Shown here in pieces: positions 40,678-49,195 of a stretch of DNA of 64,000 bases (within the stretch, counting starts at the first letter, position 1; the number at the start of each line of letters is the position of its first letter). Source of the DNA: Desulfobaculum sp044987625 (GTDB taxonomy: Bacteria; Desulfobacterota; Desulfovibrionia; Desulfovibrionales; Desulfovibrionaceae). Both the position numbers and the translations under genes were made by a program. The stretch covers positions 1,250,843 to 1,314,842 of the forward strand of contig NZ_JBJDSB010000001.1 of NCBI RefSeq assembly GCF_044987625.1, in the 5' to 3' direction. The notes beneath the pieces were generated by a model. It was not told the DNA's origin, made no database searches, and worked only from the letters and a program-made list of their open reading frames with translations.

Positions 40678-42534
40678 CTACCCGTTTGCGGCGTCCCATG
40701 TGGCTTGAATGACGGTGCCCTTGCCGGGCTGGGAAAAAATGCCAAAGTCTCCGCCGCTCATTTCTGTGCGTTCGCGCATATTTTCCAGCCCCATGCCGGT
40801 GGTGATGCGCTCGCGCATGGCGTCGGTGCTGAGGGAGAAGCCGCAGCCGTTGTCGCGGATGCGCAGCACAAGGGCGGCGTCCTCGTAGGCGAGGGTCAGC
40901 CAGACCACGCTGGCCCCGCTGTGGCGGGCGGCGTTGCTCATGGCCTCCTGCATGATGCGGTAGAAGGTCACCTTGAGGCTGGCCGGGATGTCGGCTTCTG
41001 CTATCTCGATGCGCTTTTGTACGAGCACGTGGGAATAAATGCTTTCGTATTCGGCGCAGAAGCCATTCATGGACGTGATGAGGCCGAGGTCCTCAATGCT
41101 TGGCGGATGCAGCGCCGCCTGAATGTTGCGGATTTTGTCGATGAGGCCTTGGGTGAGGGTCACCACGCTGCGAAGGGGTTTCACGCTGGCTTCGTCCGCC
41201 ACGGGGGCTACGTCGAGAATGGCGTTTTCCACGGCGTATTTGACGGCGGCGAGGGTCTGCCCCACGTCGTCGTGCAGCTCGCGCGCGAGGCGCTGGCGTT
41301 CCTGCTCCTGCGCCTGAAAAAAACGGCGCGAGAGGATGCGCAGGCGTTTTTCATTTTCCTTAAGGCGCTGCTCGTACTGTACGCGGCGGGTCACATCGCG
41401 CCCGACGGCTTGGTATTCCGCCGGGGAGCCGTCGTCATTGAAAATGATGCGGACGTTCCATTCCAGATGCCGCACGGTGTTGTCTGCCGTGGTGAGGCTG
41501 GTCTGGCAGGTAACGATGGGGCATGCCCCGCACAGCGCGGACACGCCGCGCCGCACAGCGCCCCGGTCCGGCTCGCTGATAAGGTCGAAAAAAGTGGACG
41601 GCGGGGCCTGCGAGGCAAGGCGCAGGTTCTGCATGGCCCGGTTTTGGTAGGTGAGCGTACCGCTGCGGCGGAAGCGGCAGACGTATTCCGTTTGGTCCTC
41701 CACGATGGCGCGGTAGCGCTTTTCGCTTTCGGTGAGGGCGCGCTCCATTTCACGCACGCGGGTGACGTCCGTGACCACGGCAACACTGCCGTTGAAGTGG
41801 CCGGTCTCGGAAAACAGCGGCGCGGCGGAGATGAGGCAGTGGACGTTGCGCCCGTTGCTGCGGCGGAAATCAATTTCGTAGACATCGGCCTTGCCTGCGG
41901 CGCGGGTCTGGAGTTGCTCGCGGATAGTGGCGCGCGTTGTGGCGCTCAGGCCCTCGTCAATATAGTCCAGCACCGTACGCCCGAGGATTTCCGCCCGCGG
42001 TTTCCCCATGATTTCACAGTACCTTTGGTTGACGGCAATGACGGTTTGGTCCGCATCCGTCAGGGCAAGGCCATCGTTGAGGGTCTCGAAAACCTTGCGC
42101 AGGAAGAGTTCCTTGGTGGCCAGCATATGCGCGTAGCGCCTGTTGGCTGTCACATCCACAAGGGTGGCCAGCTTGAGGCCCGAGGGCAGATTGATGAGCC
42201 GAAAGTTGATGATGTGCGTTTCGCCGCTGGCGCAGGTGAGGGGGTGTTCGCGCTCTACAAAGGCGCGGGTGCGGTCCTCGCGCCACAGGCGCAGCAGGCG
42301 GTGACGCAGGGTGGGGTCGGGATAGGCCCGGTGCAACCATGCGCCAAGGGGGGTGAGGTCGGCAAGGGTATAGCCCGTCATGGCCGTAAAGCTGGCATTG
42401 ACGAAAAACGGCTTCGAGCCGGCATCAAAGGCGATGATGCCTAGCTGGGCGTTGTCCATCACGGCGGAAAGGAACTGCCTTTCGGTGTCTGTCAGCGATG
42501 ACGGGGACAGTTCGTCTGGGAAGCGGAAGGCCAT
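40678..42534 (-). CDS. Multi-PAS sensor histidine kinase (NarX/NreB-type HisKA_3)
   Basis: This 618-residue soluble sensor kinase has no membrane segment. Three PAS domains are visible at about residues 20-130, 140-265 and 270-385 (each ending in a PAC-like DVT motif). The dimerisation helix carries the phospho-acceptor His421 in ARELHDDVGQTL, the HisKA_3 pattern. A HATPase_c domain has QEAMSNAARHSGAS, DNGCGF and TGMGLENMRERTEM. HisKA_3 kinases normally phosphorylate NarL/LuxR-type regulators, but none is adjacent. The third PAS contains CGACPIVTC, a cysteine pair that could sense redox or bind a cofactor. The gene lies 25 bp downstream of the EAL gene on the same strand. Confidence 0.9.
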   Translation of the reverse strand: MAFRFPDELSPSSLTDTERQFLSAVMDNAQLGIIAFDAGSKPFFVNASFTAMTGYTLADLTPLGAWLHRAYPDPTLRHRLLRLWREDRTRAFVEREHPLTCASGETHIINFRLINLPSGLKLATLVDVTANRRYAHMLATKELFLRKVFETLNDGLALTDADQTVIAVNQRYCEIMGKPRAEILGRTVLDYIDEGLSATTRATIREQLQTRAAGKADVYEIDFRRSNGRNVHCLISAAPLFSETGHFNGSVAVVTDVTRVREMERALTESEKRYRAIVEDQTEYVCRFRRSGTLTYQNRAMQNLRLASQAPPSTFFDLISEPDRGAVRRGVSALCGACPIVTCQTSLTTADNTVRHLEWNVRIIFNDDGSPAEYQAVGRDVTRRVQYEQRLKENEKRLRILSRRFFQAQEQERQRLARELHDDVGQTLAAVKYAVENAILDVAPVADEASVKPLRSVVTLTQGLIDKIRNIQAALHPPSIEDLGLITSMNGFCAEYESIYSHVLVQKRIEIAEADIPASLKVTFYRIMQEAMSNAARHSGASVVWLTLAYEDAALVLRIRDNGCGFSLSTDAMRERITTGMGLENMRERTEMSGGDFGIFSQPGKGTVIQATWDAANG

Positions 42535-42559
42535 AGGGAGCTACTGGGGGCTGAAGGTG

Positions 42560-45292
42560 TCAACTGGTGCGCGCTCCAGCGATGAGGGCTTTGGCGGCGG
42601 TGGATTCGAGGGGGCGGGAAAAATAAAAGCCCTGCACGAAATCGCAGCTTAGTCCTTTAAGCAGGTCGAGCTGGTCGGCCTGCTCCACGCCCTCGGCAAC
42701 AACGTCGAGGCCGATGGTTCGGGCAAGGGCGAGAACAATGCGCACAATTTCGGTGTTTTGGCTCCCCTTGCTCATGTCCACGATGAAGGACCGGTCCACC
42801 TTGAGTGTATTTACCGGGAATTGCAAGAGATAGGACAGCGAGCAGTAGCCTGTGCCGAAGTCGTCGATGGAGAGTTGAATGCCCAGCGCCTTGAGCCGCT
42901 TGAGCATGACAAGGGCGCTTTCCGCATTGCGCATGATGGCTGTTTCGGTGATTTCCAGCTTGAGGCACGAAGGTGTGAGACCAGTTTCGTCAAGGATGCA
43001 GGTAATCTGGTCCACAAGGCTTGGCTGGGAAAACTGCACGGCGGAAAGGTTGACGGACAGCACCAGGTCCGCGCGCGAGGGGTAGGCGGTTTGCCACTCG
43101 GCCATGGTGGCGCAGGCTTGGCGCAGTACCAAAAGGCCAAGGTCGATAATGTCGCCGGTGTCCTCGGCGTGGGGGATGAAGTCGCTGGGCAGAATTTCAC
43201 CGTGGATGGGGTGCCGCCAGCGGCACAGGGCCTCAAAGCCCACGACTTCGCCTGTTTTGATGGACAAAATGGGCTGGTAGAGGACGTAGAATTCTTTGTT
43301 CTGGATGGCGCGGCGCAGGTCGTTTTCAAAGAACATGGTCCGCGCGGCGCGCTCGCGCATGCGGGTGGTGAAAACCTTGATGTGGTTGCGGCGGTCTTCG
43401 CGCCGGGCTTCGTACAGGGCGATATTGGCGTTTTGCAGAATTTCCTCGGGCTGGGTGCACCCGGATTGACTGAGCACGATGCCGAAGCTGGCCGTGAGGC
43501 GGATGGAGCGGTCCCCGATGGTCAGGGGCTTGGCAAGGGCCTCGCGCACGCGGTGCACGGCGGTGATGGCCTCGCGCGGGGATTCCAGTTCGTCGAGGAG
43601 CAGGATGAACTGGTCGCCGCCAAAGCGGCACACCGTGTCCAGACTGCGCACGCAGTGCAAAAGCCGCAGGCCGGTTTCGCGCAGGACGCTGTCGCCAAAG
43701 GCATGCCCGAGGCTGTCGTTGATGACGCGGAAGCGGTCAATGTCGAGGAAGACCACGGCGTAATGGTAGTCCGGGCGGCGTTTGGAGCGCGCCAAAACCT
43801 GCCGGATGCGGTCGAGGCAGAGTTCGCGGTTGGCGAGGCCCGTAAGGGTGTCGTGCAGGGATTCGTAGCTGAGGCGGCGCTCCAAGCTCTTGCGGTCCGT
43901 GATGTCGCGCATGCTGCAGCGCACGCCAAGGGGGGAGCCGTCGTCGTCAAACACGCTGCGGCAGACCACATTCAGCCAGCGCATGCGTCCGTCCTTGCGG
44001 AAAAAGCGTACGTCGATGGAGTCCGTGTCCGAGTGTTCGTCGGTTTCCATGAACTGGGTCCAGATGGGCACATCGTCGCGGTGGAGGAGGCCAAGCATAA
44101 ACTGCGGGTCCGCCAGGAAGTCCTCCTCGGCGTAGCCCGTCAGTCGGAGGCACGAGGTGGACACATACAGCATGCGCCCGCCCGGCGAGCACCACGTCTC
44201 TAGCCCGAAGGCGGAGTCCGACACGGTGCGGTAGCGCTTTTCAGAGCAGCGCAGGGCGTCCTCCATGCGGATGCGCTCAATGGACAGCGCCACCTGCCCG
44301 GAGATGGCGGCCAAAAGGTCGGCGTCCTGCTCGGTGTACTGGTGCGGATTGTGGTAGTCCTGAATGGCCATGGCCCCGATGATTGTGCCGCTGACCATGA
44401 GGGGAACGCCCAGCCACACCGCGCTCATGGTCCCTACCACGCCTGAAACGCCCTCCCGCAGGCCGTCGCCGCCCGCGTCCACGTCCTGGGCATTGATGAG
44501 CAGTGGCGTGCCGGAGCGGATGACGTCCAGCGTCAGGCTTTTGGTGGCGGGGTCGCTGATGCCCCGGATTTCCAGAAAGGATTCCATCTCGTCCATGTAG
44601 TAGGGAAAGACGAGGCGGTCGTTGTCCTTGTCGATAAGGGCGATGTAAAAATTGGGAGCCGCGATGTATTCCAGCAGGATGCGGTGGATGGTGGGGAACA
44701 GTTCGTCGATGGAGGGCGAAACGTTGACCACGTTGGCAATGCGGTACAACAGCCCGAGGCGGCGTTCGTTGCTGAGGCCTTCGCTGCGGGTGTTGAGGCG
44801 CTCGGTGACGTCCTCCATGATGCCCACAAGGTTGGCGGTGCCGTCGGGATTGTCGTGCCGGCGGATGACGGCGTCCAGCCAGTAGCAGTCGCCGTCTTTT
44901 TTGCATTGGCGAAGCAGTCCGCGCCACTCCCGCCCGTGGATAAGGGCGCGCATCATCCGGTCGCGCTCGGCCGGGGGCAGCATTTTGGAGGTGTGGGTAA
45001 AAACACTCTGCCCCACCACTTCGTCAGTGGAAAAGCCAGAAATATCGCAGAACATGGGGTTGGCGTATTCAACCGTCCCCTCAAGGTCCGTGACCAGAAC
45101 AAGCGTTGGGGAGTGCTCCACCACCGAAGGCAGCCACGCCGGAATGCGTGTGGTTTGCCCCTGCTGCATGAGGCGGAGCAGGTCGTCGTGCTCCCGCCGC
45201 AGGCGCGCATAGCGTTGCCGCAGGGTTTGGAGCTCGTCGTGGCAGTGGACGACAGGCTCTGTACAGTGGTCTGGCGTGTTGTCGGTACCCAT
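42560..45292 (-). CDS. PAS-GAF-PAS-GGDEF-EAL cyclic-di-GMP signalling protein
   Basis: This is a 910-residue cytoplasmic protein. Domain order is a short N-terminal coiled coil (about 12-45), PAS (about 50-165), GAF (about 180-345), PAS (about 350-475), GGDEF (about 480-640) and EAL (about 660-905). The cyclase motif reads GGDQF at 558-562, with Gln replacing the Glu, so cyclase activity is doubtful. The EAL domain keeps its hallmarks: FEAL (EAL at 687-689), NLSAVQF, EITET, DDFGTGY, TLKVDRSF, AEGVE and VQGFYF, so phosphodiesterase activity is likely. It is the upstream gene of a pair with the histidine kinase. Confidence 0.92.
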   Translation of the reverse strand: MGTDNTPDHCTEPVVHCHDELQTLRQRYARLRREHDDLLRLMQQGQTTRIPAWLPSVVEHSPTLVLVTDLEGTVEYANPMFCDISGFSTDEVVGQSVFTHTSKMLPPAERDRMMRALIHGREWRGLLRQCKKDGDCYWLDAVIRRHDNPDGTANLVGIMEDVTERLNTRSEGLSNERRLGLLYRIANVVNVSPSIDELFPTIHRILLEYIAAPNFYIALIDKDNDRLVFPYYMDEMESFLEIRGISDPATKSLTLDVIRSGTPLLINAQDVDAGGDGLREGVSGVVGTMSAVWLGVPLMVSGTIIGAMAIQDYHNPHQYTEQDADLLAAISGQVALSIERIRMEDALRCSEKRYRTVSDSAFGLETWCSPGGRMLYVSTSCLRLTGYAEEDFLADPQFMLGLLHRDDVPIWTQFMETDEHSDTDSIDVRFFRKDGRMRWLNVVCRSVFDDDGSPLGVRCSMRDITDRKSLERRLSYESLHDTLTGLANRELCLDRIRQVLARSKRRPDYHYAVVFLDIDRFRVINDSLGHAFGDSVLRETGLRLLHCVRSLDTVCRFGGDQFILLLDELESPREAITAVHRVREALAKPLTIGDRSIRLTASFGIVLSQSGCTQPEEILQNANIALYEARREDRRNHIKVFTTRMRERAARTMFFENDLRRAIQNKEFYVLYQPILSIKTGEVVGFEALCRWRHPIHGEILPSDFIPHAEDTGDIIDLGLLVLRQACATMAEWQTAYPSRADLVLSVNLSAVQFSQPSLVDQITCILDETGLTPSCLKLEITETAIMRNAESALVMLKRLKALGIQLSIDDFGTGYCSLSYLLQFPVNTLKVDRSFIVDMSKGSQNTEIVRIVLALARTIGLDVVAEGVEQADQLDLLKGLSCDFVQGFYFSRPLESTAAKALIAGARTS

Positions 45293-45335
45293 AGCATCCT
45301 GTGGGGCTGAGGTGGCAGATGGATATATGCCTTCC

Positions 45336-45365
45336 TGTATACGCTAGACCGATCGGATTGTGCAA
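45336..45365 (-). promoter_or_regulatory. Possible promoter of the EAL/kinase pair
   Basis: On the minus strand TTGCAC (45360-45365) and TATACA (45336-45341) are 18 bases apart, about 45 bp upstream of the start. The match is moderate. The flanking 45366-45497 shows no gene. Confidence 0.3.
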
Positions 45366-45500
45366 TGTGTTTTGTAAAGAGCGACGGTGTGTTGGAGCGT
45401 TCTCCAAAAGGTGATGCTGCGCTGGTGGTGGTGCTTTTCGGGGGAAAGGTGCGTTGGCCGGGGCGTATGAAGCCATGGCGCGGCAGTTGGATGCGGTGCA

Positions 45501-45530
45501 AAAAAGCCCCCGGACCGTGGTCCGGGGGCT
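45501..45530 (-). terminator. Terminator of nrdJ (leftward)
   Basis: The stem AGCCCCCGGAC / GTCCGGGGGCT is followed on the minus strand by TTTTTTGC, 25 bp after the nrdJ stop. Confidence 0.88.
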
Positions 45531-45555
45531 TTGGAAGGCGTGGAGGGTGGCGGGG

Positions 45556-47811
45556 CTAGCCGCACTTGGTGTAGCCGCACGCGCCGCACAGGAAGCACCC
45601 TTCCTGAAAGTGCAGCTCCGCGCCGCACTCGGGGCAGGAGGGGGCCAACAGGTCGTCGCCGCCGGTCACGGGCGATTCATCCTGCGTGATGTAGCGCTGC
45701 TCCAGCACCCACGCGATGGCGTCGGGGATGGACATGATCATGCCCTTTTTGCGGAACACCGGATGTTCGCCGCCAATGCCCTTGAGCTGCTGCACCACCG
45801 CGCGCACGGAGATGCCGGAGCGCAGCGCCAGCGACACCAGACGGCCAATGGCCTCGGCCTTGGCGGTGATGGAGCGGCCGGACTTGCCAATGGTGGCAAA
45901 GACTTCAAAAGGCTTGTGGTCCACCTCGTTGATGGTGAGGTACATGGCGCCAAGGCCTGTTTCGATTTTTTGGGTAAAGCCGTAGACCACGTCGGGTCTT
46001 TCGCGGACGATTTCCTCTTCCTGCACTTCGCCGGGGGCGCTGTCGCCGGTGTAGAGCACCTGCACGGCCTTGCATCCGTCGCGGTAGACGGTCACGCCCT
46101 TGCAGCCCATCTCATACGCCATCCAGTAGATGGCGCGGATGTCGTCCTTGGTGGCGGAGTGCGCCAGGTTCACGGTCTTGGAGACGGCGTTGTCCGTGTA
46201 TTTCTGGAAGCTGGCCTGCATGCGCAGGTGCCATTCCGCGGCAAAGTCCATGGCCGTGACGAACACGCCGCGCAGGTCTTCGGGCAGGTAGTCCATGTCG
46301 CGGATGGTGCCTTTTTTGGCGACCTCCTCCATGAGGGAGGACGACCACGCACCGGCCTGCTTCAGGGCGTCTTCAAAATAGGGATTCACTTCCACCAGTT
46401 TGTCGCCGTCCATGACGTGGCGGGCGAAGGACAGGGCAAACAGCGGCTCCACGCCCGAGGAACAGCCCGCAATGATGGACAGCGTGCCCGTGGGCGCGAT
46501 GGTCGTGGTGGTGGCGTTGCGGTAGGGGCCAAGGTCCTGCTCGGCAAAGATGGATTCATCATAGGCCGGGAAGGGACCACGTTCCTTGGCCAGCTTCTTG
46601 GACGCGGCGCGGGCCTGCTCGCGGATGAACTTCATCACCTGCTCGCCAAGCTGCAGGCCCTCCTGACTGCAATAGGGGATGCGCAGCTGGAACAGCAGGT
46701 CCGCAAAGCCCATGACGCCGAGGCCGATTTTACGGTTTTTGCGGACGGTTTCGGTGATGCGGTCCAGCGGGTACTTGGACGCGTCGATGACGTTGTCCAA
46801 AAAGCGCACGCTCATGTGCACCACGCGCCTGAGTTCGTCCCAGTCCACCTCGGTGCCGTCGCCTTCGCCGCGCACCATGAGGGCCAGGTTTACGGAGCCA
46901 AGGTTGCAGGCCTCGTACGGCAGCAGGGGCTGCTCGCCGCAGGGGTTGGTGCTTTCCATCTCGCCTTGCGCGGGGGTGGGGTTGTCGCGGTTGATGCGGT
47001 CAAGGAATATGATGCCCGGATCGCCGGATTCCCACGCCTTGCACACCAAGCGGTTGAACACGTCGCGCGCCTTGAGCTGGGCGACCACCTCATGGGTGTG
47101 GGGGGTGACGAGGTCGTAGTCCTCGTCCTTTTCCACAGCCTGCATAAAGCGCTCGGTCAGCGCCACGGAGAGGTTGAAGTTATTCAGTTCGCCGTCGCGC
47201 TCTTTGGCGGAGATAAATTCGAGGATGTCCGGATGGTCCACGCGCAGAATGCCCATGTTGGCGCCGCGGCGGGTACCGCCCTGCTTCACCTGCTCCGTTG
47301 CGGTGTTGAAGATGCGCAGGAAGGACAGCGGGCCGGAGGCGACGCCGCCGGTGGAGCCGACTACGGCGTCCTTCTGCCGCAGGCGCGAGAAGGAAAAGCC
47401 CGTGCCGCCGCCGGACTTGTGGATAAGCGCGGCGTGCTTCACGGCATCGAAAATTTCTTCCATGGAATCGCCAACGGGCAGAACGAAGCACGCGGCCAAT
47501 TGGCCGAGGGACGTTCCCGCGTTCATGAGGGTCGGCGAGTTGGGCAGGAACTTGAAGCTGGTCATCAGGTCATAGAATTCCTGCGCCAGTTGGTCCGGGG
47601 TATAGGGGGATTCGGTATATTTTGCTTCCTCGGCGGCAATGCCGGCGGCCACGCGCCAGAACATCTGGGTGGCGTTTTCCGTGGGGTTGCCTTCGGCGTC
47701 CTTGCGGTAGTAGCGGCGGCTGAGGACCACCTCGGCATTGTCGTTCACTGCTGCGGGGCGGATGGTATCGGGCATGGCTGGTGCGCTGCACTGTGTCGTC
47801 TTCTGTAGCAC
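45556..47811 (-). CDS. nrdJ: Adenosylcobalamin-dependent (class II) ribonucleoside-diphosphate reductase
   Basis: This 751-residue class II reductase makes deoxyribonucleotides using B12 as radical source, so it works with or without oxygen. Family blocks are FLPNSPTLMNAGTSLGQLAACFVLPVG, STGGVASGPLSFLRIF, STNPCGEQPLLPYEACNLGSVNL (active-site residues) and APTGTLSIIAGCSSGVEP. A C-terminal cysteine-rich tail (CPECGAEL and CFLCGACGY) probably mediates re-reduction. The GTG at 47811 is chosen because CCGGAGTGAG precedes it; a later ATG at residue 13 is possible. The large antisense frame opposite it is a GC artefact. Confidence 0.95.
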   Translation of the reverse strand: MLQKTTQCSAPAMPDTIRPAAVNDNAEVVLSRRYYRKDAEGNPTENATQMFWRVAAGIAAEEAKYTESPYTPDQLAQEFYDLMTSFKFLPNSPTLMNAGTSLGQLAACFVLPVGDSMEEIFDAVKHAALIHKSGGGTGFSFSRLRQKDAVVGSTGGVASGPLSFLRIFNTATEQVKQGGTRRGANMGILRVDHPDILEFISAKERDGELNNFNLSVALTERFMQAVEKDEDYDLVTPHTHEVVAQLKARDVFNRLVCKAWESGDPGIIFLDRINRDNPTPAQGEMESTNPCGEQPLLPYEACNLGSVNLALMVRGEGDGTEVDWDELRRVVHMSVRFLDNVIDASKYPLDRITETVRKNRKIGLGVMGFADLLFQLRIPYCSQEGLQLGEQVMKFIREQARAASKKLAKERGPFPAYDESIFAEQDLGPYRNATTTTIAPTGTLSIIAGCSSGVEPLFALSFARHVMDGDKLVEVNPYFEDALKQAGAWSSSLMEEVAKKGTIRDMDYLPEDLRGVFVTAMDFAAEWHLRMQASFQKYTDNAVSKTVNLAHSATKDDIRAIYWMAYEMGCKGVTVYRDGCKAVQVLYTGDSAPGEVQEEEIVRERPDVVYGFTQKIETGLGAMYLTINEVDHKPFEVFATIGKSGRSITAKAEAIGRLVSLALRSGISVRAVVQQLKGIGGEHPVFRKKGMIMSIPDAIAWVLEQRYITQDESPVTGGDDLLAPSCPECGAELHFQEGCFLCGACGYTKCG

Positions 47812-48064
47812 GGTCTCACTCCGGAAAAATTGATGGAAATTGCACTGATGAGGGAGGGTGCCCTATCGCCGCAGACGCTACCTCAGAGGGCGTATGAAGG
47901 GAAGCCCCCTCGGGCAAGAGAGGTGGTTCCCACAGGGAAACGCCCCGGGATAGCTGGCGAAAAATTTTCTGCCCGTGGTTCTCCCCATACCCGTGGAATT
48001 CGGTGGGTACAGCAGCGCCGCCGCAGCGGGTGCGGCGGCGGAATGCACAGGCGGCGCGGGGGCG

Positions 48065-48484
48065 CTATGAGTTTTGCCCAGGTGTCTTTGGCGCGGCCTC
48101 TTCCAGGTCGCTGAGGTGGATATTGAGCGCCTGCACCGAGATGTAAATCTCGCGCATGGACCATGTCAGGGAGAGCATCAGCATGACGAGGCTGGCCCCG
48201 AAGAGCAGCTTGCCCACAAAGACCTGTCCGGCAAACAGCACAAACATGCACACCACGCATAAAAAGAGGCTAAACACACCCATCGCCTGCATGTTTCGGA
48301 TGAGCACCACGCGCTTTTTCAGGCTGTCTATCTGGTCGCGCAGGTGCTGTCCGCCGTTTTCACAGTACATGTCGTGCAGCTGGCGGATGCGCGCACCAAG
48401 AGCCAGAAAGCGGTTGGTGTAGGCCAACAGCAAGAGTGAAATGGCAGGAAACAAAAGCGCAGGGGTGGTGACGGTGATGTCCAT
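48065..48484 (-). CDS. DUF2721 family membrane protein
   Basis: This 139-residue inner-membrane protein has three predicted helices (about 8-26, 66-84 and 88-108) and the family pattern NRFLALGARIRQLHD followed by RVVLIRNMQAMGVFSLFLC. Its function is unknown. The ATG at 48484 begins MDITVTTPALLFPAISLLLLAY, behind CGGAGAA; longer in-frame ORFs upstream are not supported. It lies between the CatB-like gene and nrdJ on the same strand. Confidence 0.8.
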   Translation of the reverse strand: MDITVTTPALLFPAISLLLLAYTNRFLALGARIRQLHDMYCENGGQHLRDQIDSLKKRVVLIRNMQAMGVFSLFLCVVCMFVLFAGQVFVGKLLFGASLVMLMLSLTWSMREIYISVQALNIHLSDLEEAAPKTPGQNS

Positions 48485-48570
48485 GGGCGTTCTCCGTGGG
48501 TGGTGCGGCGCAGGGCGCGTGGTATGGAATGCGCTCCCCGCCCGGGGCGGGCCGTGCGGGGTGCGCTTGG

Positions 48571-49182
48571 CTAGCTGTTGGCCTTGTACAGCGCGGTAAT
48601 ATCGCCACTGCACAACAGGTCGAGGTTGGCGTTTATGCGTTGGTCGTCCCAGTCCCACCATGCCAGTTCGTCCAGCATGCGCCGCTCGTCTTCATTGAAG
48701 CGGTAGCGGATGTGCGTGGCGGGGTTGCCGCCGACCACGGCGTAGGCAGGGACATGCTTGGTCACCACGGCGCGGGCGGCAATGACGGCGCCGTTGCCGA
48801 TGTGTACGCCGGGCATGATCATGGCCTCGGTGCCTATCCAGACATCGTTGCCCACCACGGTATCGCCGCGCGGCACCCAGCCGTCCGGGCAGTCCGGATA
48901 GTGCGGCATGTAGTGGAAGGGATAGGTCGCCGCCCAGTTCATCTGGTGGCCCTGATTGCCCGCCATGATAAATGACGCGCCAGAGCCGATGGAACAGAAG
49001 CTACCGATGACGAGGCGGTCCACGTCGTTCCGGTCCGGGGCGAGGTAGCGTACGTTCTCCTCAAAGTGGCAGCCGTGGTAATAGCCGGAGTAATAGCTGC
49101 GCCGGCCTACGGTGATGTTGGGGTTGGTAATGTGTTTCTGTATTTCATACCCATCAAAGGGGCTGGCAAACGGATTGGACAT
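48571..49182 (-). CDS. catB: CatB-type (xenobiotic) O-acetyltransferase, hexapeptide-repeat family
   Basis: This 203-residue left-handed beta-helix acetyltransferase is very close in pattern to type B chloramphenicol acetyltransferases. Shared blocks are GRRSYYSGYYHG, RYLAPDRNDVDRLVIGSFCSIGSG, FIMAGNQGHQMNWAATYPFH (catalytic His79), DVWIGTEAMIMPGV, YAVVGGNPA and the tail LLCSGDITALYK. The acetyl donor is acetyl-CoA. It is 13 bp downstream of the hydantoinase-family gene and within a run that includes CMP-sugar transferase-like genes, so the native substrate may be a metabolite rather than chloramphenicol. No mobile-element genes flank it. Confidence 0.9.
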   Translation of the reverse strand: MSNPFASPFDGYEIQKHITNPNITVGRRSYYSGYYHGCHFEENVRYLAPDRNDVDRLVIGSFCSIGSGASFIMAGNQGHQMNWAATYPFHYMPHYPDCPDGWVPRGDTVVGNDVWIGTEAMIMPGVHIGNGAVIAARAVVTKHVPAYAVVGGNPATHIRYRFNEDERRMLDELAWWDWDDQRINANLDLLCSGDITALYKANS

Positions 49183-49195
49183 GGTCGGGTCTTCT

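Noticed and set aside
45454..47808. Open frame of 784 codons on the plus strand opposite nrdJ
   Set aside because: High-GC codon mirroring of a clear nrdJ gene; the translation has no recognisable family and is Gly/Val/His/Ala-biased, typical of shadow frames.
47830..47990. Cobalamin-riboswitch-like fragments (GGTGCCC, AGGGAAGCC, GGGATAGCTGG) before nrdJ
   Set aside because: They lie on the plus strand, opposite to nrdJ transcription, and the central conserved B12-box segment is absent.
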